Source: Centroberyx gerrardi | Lineage: Eukaryota > Chordata > Actinopteri > Beryciformes > Berycidae | Length of the DNA: 64,000 nt | Assembly (NCBI RefSeq): GCF_048128805.1 | Contig: NC_136000.1 | Span: 13,288,854-13,352,853, forward strand | Direction: 5' to 3' | In this document: positions 41,372-53,300 of the stretch, piece by piece | Position numbering within the stretch: the first letter of the stretch is position 1 | Layout of the letters: every line of letters starts with the position of its first letter | The notes under the pieces: model-generated | The model's input: the letters and a program-made list of their open reading frames with translations, nothing else | Told to the model about the DNA's origin: nothing | Databases searched by the model: none | Program-made: the position numbers and the translations under genes

Positions 41372-44300
41372 TCAGACAGGAAACCGTTTCCTCACCATGT
41401 CTGCCAACTGGGGATCAGCCTCTGACAGCACGGACTCCAGGTGCTGAAACTACACAAGAGGAGGAAGGGTGGAGTGGAAAACACAATGTTTATTTTCCAC
41501 AGGAGCCGGGGGCATAAAGCAGCAGTCCATCACAGGTCTAAACTTGACACAAGCCTAGAATAAATCCCGACCGACAATGGCCTCATGCACGTAAACATGC
41601 CGCGGGTGAACTATACATCCAGTACACATAACAATTACATAACTCATGATGAATGTCATGTGAACAAGGTGAAAGTCTATAAAGAAGGCACATATGGAGG
41701 CTGTGAGAATACAAATAAAGTATGCTCTGTTTTGAGATGAAGAGTGTAAGAGAGTAGGCGTGGGAATTGGCAAGGATCTCACAATTAAATTTCAATTCTT
41801 GTGGACTGATTCCATTAATTCCACTAATCTGAGCATTGGGAAATTGTGATTCAAGTCAATTAAATTTTTTCCCACCTGTCCGCAGTAAACAACTGAATAC
41901 CTCAAACAACAGTTTCCCCACCTCTTTGTGATAGTTACTGCTATTGCTTCTTGAAAAGGGAATTAAATCATCTTCAAGGAGTTCAAGGCTCCAACATACT
42001 ATCTAACACATTGGAACCTGGTTTTATTACACCTCATTTGACACCTTGGGGTCTGAAAATCATTCCTAGAGGTCACAGTAAGCTGAGAAAGACAATGTGG
42101 CTTCGGCAAGAATAGGTGAATATGTAAAAATAAAATGGATGAAGGATCAATTTCATGAGCTCCACTGACAGCTCTGATCACCTGACAAGTATTAAGTATT
42201 CTCAAATTTAAGATGGGAAATCTATCTTTCCAATGACTCCATGATTGAGTGAAATGCATGTTTTTGTATCATATTTATTTAAGCAATTTTTACATCCACC
42301 AAGCCTCTCCCACCCTACAGAGAGAGAGCACTTACTGCAGACTTGAACCGGGGAAGTAAACTGCCCACTGCTGAGAGACACGTCTTCTCTGTCAGGTAGC
42401 CTTTCTTCACCAACTCTGCCACTGCATCCTACACACAACAAATAAGACACAGATTAATAGCCTTTATCAGAGAAAAGAAAATTCTGGTGCATCTTTTCCT
42501 TAACCCTTGCATACCTGCTCAGGGAGGGAAAGCTCTACATTTGAGCATCTTATGCAACAATCTGATCCAATAGGATGTGAGCAAAGCATTCCTTTGGCAT
42601 TACCTTGGGGATCTGAAAGCAGATGTCGGCTAGGAACTCAGATGTGGTCTCTACCAGGGCCTGGAGCTGCTCGTCTTTACTCTCTTCTTTCTGGCTGTCT
42701 CCTTTGCTGGAACAGTCCTCCGCCTTATTCTCCTGGTACTCACTGTGGTACTGCAGCACCCGCAAAACAGATCCAATAAGGGGCAGACCTAGAGACAAAA
42801 GACAAAGATATTTGGACAAAACACATCTAATTATTACCAAGAACTAGGCGCGTTAAAAATTAAAATGCCGTCTATTATGAAAAACAGCAAACATACACTT
42901 AATATTGCACCATAATCAATGAACCCAATGTTTCTGATTGTTTCCAAACACTAGAATGTTTTCTGTACTATGGGACAGTACGTCAAACCAGGAAACAACC
43001 ATCTTTATACACCTGGTTCATTTAGAAGGAGCTGTTAGAAGTCTTACATGTGTCAGTTGTGCTATGCCACTGATCCCGGCATCTATAAAGAGCCGACAGC
43101 ACAGCGAAAGCCTGGACCAAAAGGACCTTCTGCTCCTGTAAGACAAGCGGGGGATCGTCTGGCTGGCAGAGGTCCTCACACACAACATCGCACAGAAAGT
43201 CCCACACTGCTTTGCCTGGCCCATCGGGGGCAGCTGGAAGAAACAAGTGGAATGATGCCCTTTCTGTTAAGAGTGTATTTTGTTATAGTGTTATATTTTA
43301 TTTAGATATGTAAACAACTTTGGTAAACACCTTTAAGTACAGAAACCATTCAACAACCGCTGAACATAATTGTGTTAAGTTCATGTGTCTCACCTAAAGT
43401 CTGAATCCCCTCGTCTATGGTAGTGAGGAGTTGGAGCGCATGCAGGTACACCTCTAAACCATCTGGACTCTCTGATCTGCAAAAAACAATATAATGTTCT
43501 TAAATGTTCATGGTCATCTGCAACATCAGATTCACAAATAGCATATATTTAGTTTGAATCGTGCTGCATCAGCACTAAAGGCAAAATATTTCCAAAATAA
43601 TACTGATTAGCTGGCTCAATAGCTAGAATAAATGTCACGTCACCAAAACAAACACACAGAATGAAGAATTCAGTCAGTGCATGGTTGCTGCCTTGACTTT
43701 TAAAACTTCTTCGCCGAGCTGAAAGTGCAAAACTACTCCAAATATTGAGAAAGTTCCTGCAAACTGCACATTGTTTGTTTTCAACACCTTAGAGCACAAC
43801 TGGCATTCAAATTCACAAATTCCTAATTGTTTATAAAATCTCTAATCTGTGTTAATTGACTAAACTGATTAATTGGCTGACCTCTAATTTGAAGCAATTT
43901 CTTCATAAAACACTTTTCCATTGTTGAGAAAAAAAAACATCAAAATTTAAGCATTTAACCCTCCCAATTCTAAAGCATTTGAAAGAATGTAAATGGCTCT
44001 TGCAAACAGATTCTCACCTAAGCTGCTTGGCAGCTTCAAGAAGGGATGAGGCCACATCTGGACGGCTCTCACCATCATCCTCCTCACTCGGCTGAGCTGT
44101 GATCCAATTCTTCATCAGCTCCTCATCCAGGTCAAACAACTTGTCAATCAGTTCTCCAACCTTCACAAGCAGGTCCACTGGAGAAAACATACACAAAAAC
44201 TATTTATATCAACCAGTTTAAAAAGCATACAAAAAGGTTACAAATAGTGAAGATGCAGAAGATTAAGCAGCTTGCAGGGACTACATATTATTGTACACCA

Positions 44301-47300
44301 TCATGATACCGTATACATAAATGACACTTTGGCAGCTAATTATATAGAAGGTGAGGAGTGAAAGCAGAGTACTGTTGGTAGAACTGCACATGATGAAACA
44401 GAGGTTGGAGCACACAGAGGGCTGCTGTCGTATTCGTTGAAGCCACAGGGAGCAGACATCTTTCTGAGAGACACAGGTAAGCAGCAATCTGCAAACATCA
44501 TAAAGAAAACATAAATATCTGTCTCTCTCAGTCTCGCTCTCTCTCTCAAACACACGCATTCACTGAAAACGCAGATGTCACCTGCTCGTCTCCAAAATAG
44601 TAGGAGGATCAGTGTCTCCAAGGAGAAGCAACAGCACAGCACTGTGGACACAAAAGGAGTTGCATTAAAGAGATGTGAATCAATATATTTTACTACAAGG
44701 TCTGTTTCAGGAAAATTATAAATTGGTGCCTCTTACCCACCCTAGGTCTTCATTTTGGCTGAGAGTCAGACAGGTATCAGGGAAACAAGCGATGTTCCCG
44801 AGGATTCCTACACAAATCTCCTGGAGAAGGGGGAAAGCAAAAGAGAAATCTATGAACTGCCATGGGAATTCTCAAAGCCCAGAAATACAGCATAGCATAA
44901 AAGGTAACAAGTAAATTTGCAAGGAGTACATTTTGACGCAGAATGCATAAACTGAAAACAGTTCACTCACTGTGAGACGTGGACAGCGAGATTTGGCTAT
45001 CACTCCAAGAAGGATATCTGCAGCTTTGAATTCCTGTAGGAAACCAGCCACATCCTGCACACAGTTGGTAAATAAAAATCCATCCATGCACCACAGAAAC
45101 CTATTCATCCAGAAAAAGCTGCTTAAACTGATACATGGTTCACTGGTAACTGCCACACATGGTTTGGTTCTCTGGTAATGCTATATGAATGGCAGACACA
45201 AAGGCAACCAGCAACTTGTTTCATAATTCTCAGTTACATCTCCTTGGTTATGTCCAAAAACTGCACTCACACAATTTACATGCTGCACTCAGCAGTTATC
45301 TACTGAGCACTAAGCATGCTGCATTAACTCAGTGCACTGCTTATATACCCAGAACATTAACATTAATTAACTTTAACAGTGAATTCAAAAGCTGAAGCCC
45401 AAACGCCAATCCATGTCAGCCATCAAACTATTGTTTTGACTGGTTGACTGGTTAGTTTTACCATGATGCAAGTCACACAGCAGTTTTGCCTGCCTTACTA
45501 TAGTACTCCCTGGATAGTGCTAAAAGTATAGCATTTTAATATACTGAGGTTGAAGAACATTCTGCCAACTAAATCATTGAAATTTTTTTAATTCTGGAAA
45601 AAAAAAAAGCCTCAACAACAACAATTTGATTTATGCTGAACATCCTGGTGAGTTTTCCCAGGTAGATATCTTCTACTTTCCTGAAGAAAATCAATTTTGG
45701 GCTCCCTTCTTGTTGTGGTTTTTGTTTATATTATTTGGCTGTAAATATTTCTCATATATACAATTTTGTACATGCTAGTTTACAAAAATGGGAATAATTA
45801 TTCACCAAATGTACAGTTTCTGTTTATATTTCAAAAGCTCTCTTGTACATCACTGGATGTACTTGGTTGCAGTCCAATGCAATTGACAACCAAGTGCCTC
45901 CCACACAACCTCTGCTGTGTGGATTCTCTTTTTTTTACTTTTTTTTTTTTTTGAAGACCAAGGCCAGAACATGAAGTACTATTCAGGCCCTCTTACTTTT
46001 TGTATACTAATGAAAAGAGGTTATGTGCTAAATAAGGATTTTGACCAAACTTTGAAATGGGTTGTAGCTACCTTTATGAATACCATTTAGTGGGAACTAC
46101 ATTTTGCATGACAATTACCAGAAACGCAATAATACATTCTAATCTCACTTGTTTGTTAAGACTACTCTAACACCAAAAGGATCCATCTGAACCTCACATG
46201 AAATAATGAAATAACGAGGATAGAAAAGCAGAAAGGTATGGCAAACCAAAGATAGCCTAATCTTAAAAAGGTATGAGACGGAGAGAAAATACTCCACCTT
46301 ATCCATTGCCATATCCCAAACTCTACACAGATCTTCCTCCTCGTCTTCAGGGAGCTGCATCTGACCATCAGAGTCCTCTTCTGCATGCTCTGTCACCATC
46401 TGGAAGACATGCCAATTTTTTTAAAAGATTATGACATTCCAGCTGTATTGGACAGTTGGACAGTGGAGAGCGACAGGTCAAATAGCTGGTAGGGCTGGTA
46501 GGGGATAACTTGTGACACAGGTCATGGGTCAAACTCATGACATTGTAGATGTATGGTATGCAACTTGCCCAGATCACCCCCATTATGATCATAATTATGT
46601 ATTATCATATATTTCAAGACTCAGCCTAGTAATCTCAAGCTGTAACATCATTCAGACTCAAACTCATAGTTGTTAAGTATACAGGGAAGAGCCACAGATA
46701 GTGTTGGTTATTGATGGACATTGGTTTCTGAAATAAAATGACATTGTTTGTCATCATTTGTACATACCATTAGCTTTTCTAAATAGGTTCACAATATGTT
46801 AGGCTGATGTTTTCCAATGAAATACAACTATTCCACACGAGATCCCAATGTCATTTTGTTTGTATTCACCCTCTGAAAAAGCCCCCGAGTGCATTGTATC
46901 CTTAGATGCGGAGAAAGCGTTTGACCGAGTCGAATGGAAGAACTTATTTACAGTTTTGGAAAAATTTGGATTAGGGTCGTCGTTTATAGCTTGGACTAAA
47001 TTATTATATGCATCTCCCACCGCAACAGTTCAAACTAACAGTACATTTTCTCAGCCTTTGTTCACTTTTTATGGCTCAATATTGACATCAGCAACGAAAA
47101 TCAGTGCAACACCCTCCCGACGCCACAGTACCTGGATGAGTCGGGTCAGAGTGCTGAAAAGCCAGTGTTTGCTGTAAACAGTTTCTCCAATGGCGTCCAG
47201 ATCCTCGTCCTCCTGTCCATCGGCTGTGTCTGGAGGTGGTGAGGGGTTACGATCCATCACAGGAGAGTGTTTCCCTGCAGACAAGGAGCTATCATCCTCC

Positions 47301-47877
47301 ACTTCCTCAGCACCATCAACACTGTGGTCTGGCAAACAAAACAGATGGATGAAGTGGCTTGGCAAGTCGTTTTGGGGGATAGTTAGCATTCATTGCTGTT
47401 GCTGATATTAATAATGGACAAATTACATAAATTCAACTGGCAACCGCTTTCTTTTGCTTTGGTGAAATATGGTAGTTTAGCAAGTTGACCAGTAGTTAGG
47501 GTATTTAGGTTATTTGCTATACAGAAGAGTCAAACAATACGTCTGACAGCCCCCATTAGCATCATCCGTTATGCATGGGCATCAGTAATAATCAACAAGT
47601 GAAGGCAGAATAAAACAGTGGACTATCCAGCCGATACCACCACTGCTAAAGAAAATGTAAAGTTTAAAATAATTCGTTACGTTACATTTCCTCCAAACCT
47701 ATGTTACATGTTTTATCTCATGCGATGCTCCTAAGTTAGCCCGTCCGATGTAGCCAACAAATTTAGCTAGCCGCCGAGCGTTTGGCTAACGTTAGCTTGT
47801 TTATTGTGAAACTGACACAAAGATTACGTTTGCTAATAACGCGTAATGATCAAACTCTTGCAGATCAACTCACCCAT
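41372..47877 (-). CDS. saal1: Serum amyloid A-like 1 (armadillo-like repeat protein)
   Basis: Thirteen exons join in phase to 475 aa (human is 474): 47874-47877, 47132-47328, 46298-46399, 44971-45054, 44741-44820, 44582-44641, 44373-44488, 44018-44177, 43394-43476, 43048-43233, 42604-42788, 42336-42428 and 41372-41449. Matches to human SAAL1 run throughout: [89 protein letters not shown] and [11 protein letters not shown]. The family is a predicted helical-repeat protein linked to synovial fibroblast proliferation; its molecular role is not settled. Exon 1 contributes only ATG plus one base, giving an N-terminus MDHSVDG; a second in-frame ATG in exon 2 (MDRNPSPPP) equals the human start. The exon 5 donor is GTGGGT at 44740, not the stronger GTAAGA 4 bp on, because only it keeps frame. 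Intron 2 carries a foreign 197-bp insert. Confidence 0.94.
45055..46297. other. saal1 intron 3 (1.2 kb): nothing recognised
   Basis: A T-rich stretch near 45928-45952 and otherwise unremarkable intronic sequence. Confidence 0.6.
46861..47057 (+). mobile_element. 197-bp internal L1 reverse-transcriptase fragment in saal1 intron 2
   Basis: Base-for-base identical, in inverted orientation, to 52461-52657 inside the L1 element at 50.36-55.62 kb. It encodes the RT block containing [14 protein letters not shown]. Both its ends are internal to the element, so it is not a normal 5'-truncated insertion: there is no 3' tail or A-rich end. TTGTT occurs immediately on both sides (46856-46860 and 47058-47062). 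It ends 74 bp before the splice donor of saal1 exon 2. Confidence 0.95.
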
Positions 47878-48007
47878 GGTGATCGCCCTGGATAAATGTA
47901 ATTAGCTAGTAGGAAACGATAACGGCAGTGTCATGGCATGAACTTGTCTCAATGAAGTTCCCAGACAAGATTTCAAACGACCTCCTGAATGCAGAACTGT
48001 AAGCAGT

Positions 48008-48160
48008 CTTCTTCTTCGTGAGGTTTAAAGGCGGTTGGTATCCGACTCTGTGGTGCATTACCGCCATCTTCTGAATCATGGTGCGACCAGAGATTCTAGC
48101 CTGGCTACAACCTATGCACTGCACCAGTTTCACTTAAAAAAAAAAAAAAAAAAAAAAAAA
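48008..48160 (+). mobile_element. Short retroposon-like fragment with a 25-bp A tail near the saal1 start
   Basis: The sequence TTCTTCTTCGTGAGG followed by GGCGGTTGGTATCC and GTGCATTACCGCCATCTTCT resembles a dispersed fish retroposon module from memory. It is followed at 48136-48160 by an uninterrupted run of 25 A on the plus strand. It lies about 130 bp upstream of the saal1 start codon in the opposite orientation, so it may overlap saal1's 5' leader or promoter. Confidence 0.5.
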
Positions 48161-48991
48161 TTTGCATCAGTAAAATAGAATATTCCTTTTAATCCATGCC
48201 AACCTGTCTCTCAATCTGTAACCATCAATTCCCTTTCTCTGAAATCTAGTAGGCCTATGTTCTACGGACTCCTTGACAATATTCGCATTAGCCTGTTGGA
48301 TGTTTCGAGATGATGTACAAAGTTTTATTTAATCTATTATGTCCTATCCTTAACCTTGATATGATAATCTCTTCATTTGTGTTTCTGTTCCCTACTCCTC
48401 CTTTTACCAACTATTAATGTAGTATCAGATTTAAGTGCAAAGTAGTTCAAAATAACATATAAAAAATCATTTAGAAGAAAGCTAAAAAAAAAAAAAAAAG
48501 TGCAAGCAGTCTCAGAGTTAAAGTACATATAGTTTGTAGAACTGGAGTGCATTAAATGGCTACTTTTATGGCTCCAGCTTATAATCATTGTCTATTTAAC
48601 TGAGTGATGGCTGAAAGGATGAATGAGTTTCTAGTTCTATTTCTTTTAGTCTGTGGACATCTGAACCTGCGCCCAGGTGGGAGAACCTCAAACTCTTGGT
48701 TATTGAGTGGGAAATGTCTGTAGCTGTCTTGTCTGCCATTTCGTTCAGTCTGGTGGAGTATAGGTGAGCTAGATTTCTCTGCTGCTCTATGGTATGGTGC
48801 CTTTTGTCATCAATCTATACTGTATATAAATTTCAGCTTTGGGGGCACTACAGCAGCTGAATGAGTATATAGGAAATCAGTCACATATTTTCACATATTT
48901 CCTGTCCACTTACAGGCATATGTGCTGCTGTGTGAAAGTATGTGTATTCAGACACACTCCTGTCTTGAAGCCACCGAGTGACAGTCATTTT
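48161..48991. other. saal1-mucin spacer, first part: no gene recognised
   Basis: AT-rich, with a run of 16 A near 48485-48500. Nothing else is recognised. Confidence 0.55.
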
Positions 48992-49501
48992 AATCTAGTT
49001 TAATTGGACTTGATAACAAGTGTTTGATGGTAAATAGGCTAATGTCAATTTAGATTAATAGTCCTGTCCCTAATCAAAACTACATACGCCTATCTCACAG
49101 TAATTTGGCTTGGCTGTCATCCTCCCTGAACAGTGTGTGCTGTCAGATAAGAATAGGTAGGCTATACGGACACTTCTCGAAAATGCAGCCATCTAACTAT
49201 GGAAGGGGTCCAAGAATCTGTTTGCCCTTGGAGGGGCTCCCACTCTGCGTAGCTATTTGATAACATGCAAAATGACTGTATTACGCTTTGGTTTCCAAGG
49301 CAGAACCACAGTTCCGACTTATGACAAGTTTTTCCTGAAAGGCTAAACATGCATGATGTCAGATCTGATTTCCCCTACCAGTTGGAGAGATTAATAACCT
49401 CCTGTGTTGTATAACTGTGACTATTTGCAGAAGTGAGTTCACTATTCAAGCACCTGTTGACCAACAGTCAGAGGCATGTAAATAACCACTGAGTGATGTT
49501 G
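48992..49501 (+). repeat. Local duplication, copy 1 (left part)
   Basis: Aligns in the same orientation with 58481-58999. Shared blocks include CTAACTATGGAAGGGGTCCA, ATCTGTTTGCCCTTGGAGG, ACATGCAAAATGACTGTAT, GATTTCCCCTACCAGTTGG and ACTATTCAAGCACCTGTTGA. Divergence is moderate, with several small insertions and deletions. Copy 1 resumes at 56271 after about 6.8 kb of inserted transposon DNA. I do not recognise the unit as coding or as a named repeat. Confidence 0.8.
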
Positions 49502-49884
49502 GAGTAAAACTGTGACTTGAAATTTCCTGGGTCTTCAAAGGATACCACTTTTTTTTTTTTTTTTGCACAATACTGTTGTCAAAGATCTGTTATTATTTGT
49601 GTTTATCTAATTAAAATACACATTGCAGCAGTATTATAAAGAATTTGTGATGGAAATTTGTTGTTGCAAATCAACAATGAATATTATCATGGTGCAACAA
49701 TCTTCACCCACCCTCCCCATCTATTTATATTATAATTACTTATAATACTTATTTTGAGTTACCATACGCATAATACTTATTTTGAGTTACGCAGTTAACG
49801 TAGTTTAAAAGCACAGAAATGTCACTTGATATGTACCAATACCGAATTAAGTTGATATAATCAAGCAAGTATCCACTTTTATAG
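49502..49884. other. Sequence between duplication copy 1 and the L2 element: unassigned
   Basis: Includes a run of 16 T near 49549-49564 and a short tandem repeat of TAATACTTATTTTGAGTTAC at 49746-49790. Absent from duplication copy 2, so probably inserted, but I cannot name it. Confidence 0.4.
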
Positions 49885-49971
49885 GTTTTAGAGAAGGTGG
49901 TTTCAACTCAACGTATATGTTATATGAATCAGAACAAGATCTTTGAACAATTCCAGTCTGGTTTTAGAGCG
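49885..49971 (+). mobile_element. L2-clade LINE fragment, part 1 (reverse transcriptase)
   Basis: The plus strand encodes VLEKVVSTQRICYMNQNKIF and EQFQSGFRALHS, the RT block that precedes the catalytic aspartates in CR1/L2-clade elements. It is cut by the hAT-like element at 49980 and resumes after the L1 at 55639. Confidence 0.7.
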
Positions 49972-49979
49972 TTACATAG

Positions 49980-50332
49980 TAGGGATGGGACGATATGCTT
50001 ATCTCATGACACGATTCAATACACAATATGGGGTTCACGATATAACCACGATACGATGTAATAAATAAAAGTTCATGTTCAAAAGTTTGACTGCAGAATT
50101 ATGTTTATTTATGAGCCACAGATCTTTCTAGCAATGGCATTGGCTTGCCAGAATGTAAACAATCAAAAATGTCATTACAAAGTGCAAATAATATAATTTC
50201 AACGGAGAGCTTGTGAAATTGTGATGGGCAAAATGTAGCTAATGTCGCGATTCATTTTTTCTGCCCCACGATATGTATTGTCACATTTTTGTATTGCGAT
50301 ATATTGAATTTTGATATATTGTCCTATCCCTA
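49980..50332. mobile_element. hAT-like non-autonomous element inserted in the L2
   Basis: 353 bp with terminal inverted repeats: left TAGGGATGGGAC, right GTCCTATCCCTA (one mismatch). Flanks are TTACATAG (49972-49979) and CTACATAG (50333-50340), matching at seven of eight positions, consistent with an 8-bp hAT target duplication. The body is rich in CGATA/ATATCG-like motifs and has no transposase frame. Confidence 0.7.
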
Positions 50333-50340
50333 CTACATAG

Positions 50341-50354
50341 AGGCTGCCATTTTC
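50341..50354. repeat. Target-site duplication of the L1, copy at the L1 3' end
   Basis: AGGCTGCCATTTTC occurs here and identically at 55625-55638, immediately outside the two ends of the L1 element. The bases beyond differ on both sides, so the duplication is 14 bp. Confidence 0.92.
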
Positions 50355-53300
50355 TTTTCTTTTCAAAATCTTTTTATTGAGATTTTCAACAAAAGTTTCC
50401 AGGGTTGGGCAGGCATATTCCACATTGTTATAAAATATACACCAATGTAGTATCATATAAAAATAAAAACAGTGACAATAGTGACAGTAATAAAGTAAGA
50501 CGTCCCTACCCTCCCACCCCCTTGATTACCTAGAATAGGTACGAGGCACAGAATCTAGAAATAAAGAAATAAAACTAAAGATGTAGCTATTTTCATGAAG
50601 TCAGATGTTATTTTCGTGTCAAGGGCAGGGCTAGAATGCATGTCACACTATGTCGTTTGGGTATTATGAAAGTATGTCAAAAAGGGTCCCCAGATCTTAT
50701 AGAATTTCTCCCCAGAGCCACTGATTGAGAAGCGTATCATCTCCAATTTAAGGCAGGACATTATGTCTCGAAGCCACTGACTAAGTGTGGGCGGGGAAGC
50801 ATCTTTCCATTTGAGCAAGACTGCGCGTCTAGCCAAGAGTGAGGCAAAGGCAACCATGCGGCGCTCTGCAAATGTCAGATGAGGATCGTTTTCATCAGTA
50901 ATGCCAAACAGAGCTACCAGAGGGTCCGGGTCTAGATTCCACTTTAAGATGTTGGATAGGGTGTGAAAGACGTCTTTCCAGAAGTTTTGTAATTGAGGGC
51001 ACAGCCAGTACATGTGGATAAGGGTAGCATCATTGTTTTTGCATTTGTCGCAAGTGGGGGTGATATCAGGGTAGATGCTAGACAATTTAACCTTGGGCAT
51101 GTGGTGCCCTATGAACTACCTTAAATTGCACTAGGCAGTGTCTTGCACAGAGTGAGGATTTGTGTATTGATGTGAAGATGGAATCCCATTGGTCAGCAGA
51201 TAGTGTATGCCCCAAATCATGTTCCCAAGCTGTTTTAATCCTGTCCAGAGGTGGACATGTCAGCATGGAAATTTTTCTGTACAACGTTGACAATGCACCT
51301 TTAGATAGTGGGTCGAATGAAAGAAATGTGTCAACAGGGTTAGTATCAGGTTCTTCAGGAAAGCACGGTAGGACAGAGCGCACATAGTGTCTGACCTGTA
51401 AATATCGAAAGAAATGTGTTTTGGGTAAGTCGTATTTCTCTGACAGTTGGTTGAAAGAGATAAAACAGTTATCTTTGAACATGTCTTTAAACCATCTGAT
51501 GCCTTTCCTGTGCCAGTTTGAGTCGTGTCGAGATGGGGTGAAAAGATGTTTGGAAGCAACAGGGCTCAAAAGAGAGAAGTCTCTGTAGCCAAAGGTCCTC
51601 CTGAACAGGGCCCACACTCTCAGGGTATGGCACACAACTGGGTTGTCTATTGATGTAGTCAGAGAGTGGCTAAGCGGTGAACCGAGGAGTGCTGGAAGCG
51701 AAATATCCTGGCATGATTTTAGCTCCAGAGATGTCCATTCTGGGCTGTTGGGCTGAAGGTAGAAGTGGTTCCAAAAGGCAAGACAACGAATGTTAGCAGC
51801 CCAGTAATAGTGGCAGATATCAGGGAGCCCCATGCCCCCGTCTCGTTTGAGTCTCTGAAGTAGGATCTTGCTTACTCGCGGCTTCTTATTTTGCCATATA
51901 TAAGAGGAGATAGTCGAATCTAGTGAAACAAGAATGATTTTGGGATAAACACTGGCACACACTGAAATAAATATGTACATTTTGGGAGTATATTCATTTT
52001 TATAGAGTTTATTCGACCGGCAAGGGACAATGCAAGAGGGGACCACTGCAGTAGCGATGTTTTAACCTGATTTAGTAGAGTCAAGAAATTTTCTTTAAAA
52101 AGATTTTTGAATTTCCGTGTGACTGCTACTCCCAAGTAAGTGAATTGTTTTTCTTCAGTTTGAAATGGTATGTCATTGTAGTCTAGGTCAGATGCTTCCT
52201 TATTAATTTATAATAATAATTTATCTTGTATCCCGATAGGGATCCAAACTGGTTAAGCAGAGAGAGTGCTGCTGGTAGAGAGGTTGTTGGGTCTGAGACG
52301 TATAACATGCATATAAAGACACTTTGTGCTCCATACCCCCCCTCCAAATGCCGGCAATGTCTACGCTGTTACGAAGAGCAATCGCAAGCGGTTCGATAGC
52401 TAGATCAAAGAGGAATGGACTTAGTGGGCACCCTTGGCCGGTTCCACGGCCTAGGGCAAGAGGCTGAGAAAATGTACTGTTAGTTTGAACTGTTGCGGTG
52501 GGAGATGCATATAATAATTTAGTCCAAGCTATAAACGACGACCCTAATCCAAATTTTTCCAAAACTGTAAATAAGTTCTTCCATTCGACTCGGTCAAACG
52601 CTTTCTCCGCATCTAAGGATACAATGCACTCGGGGGCTTTTTCAGAGGGTGAATACAGTATGTCAAAAAGACGTCGGACATTAAAAAAGGAGTGACAATT
52701 TTTAATGAAGCCTGTCTGATCAGTTGCTATTATTTGGGGGAGGACTTCCAGCCTGTGTGCCAAAACCTTCGCTAGAATCTTAGCATCTGTGTTCAGTAGC
52801 GAGATTGGCCTGTACGAAGCACACTCTGCAGGGTCCTTCCCCTTCTTGGCTATGAGAATTATACATGCCTCATTTAGAGATGGAGGGAGTGAGCCCAGCC
52901 GAAGGGATTCAGACAGAACGGTTGTTAGTTGCCGGGAGAGGAGCGCAGAAAACCTCTTAAAGAATTCGGCTGGAAATCCATCCGGCCCTGGTGATTTTCC
53001 AGATTGCATTGATGATACGGCTAGGGCTATTTCTGCTTGCGTTAGAGGCGCTTCTAGTTTCTCCACCAAGTCTGGGGGAATAGTTGGGATGGGCAGAGGA
53101 TCAAGAAAGGCTTTGATTGTCATCTCATCTCCATCAAATTGGGAGTATAGTTGGGAGGAGTATAGTTGGGAGCAGAAATCTTTAAATGTATTATTGATTT
53201 TAATGGGATCTGAAGTGACATCTCCACTTTCTGTATGAATACTTGTTATAAGTTGCTTAGCCCTCCGTCCTTTTAGTTGATTAGCTAACAGTTTCCCTGT

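Noticed and set aside
44736-44740. Using the stronger GTAAGA donor for saal1 exon 5
   Set aside because: It would put exon 6 out of frame. The GTGGGT donor at 44740 keeps the conserved DTDPPT and LETSR reading.
46848-47177. Treating the open frame over the L1 fragment in saal1 intron 2 as a gene or saal1 exon
   Set aside because: The frame is explained by the copied reverse-transcriptase segment plus intron sequence and saal1 exon 2 read on the wrong strand.
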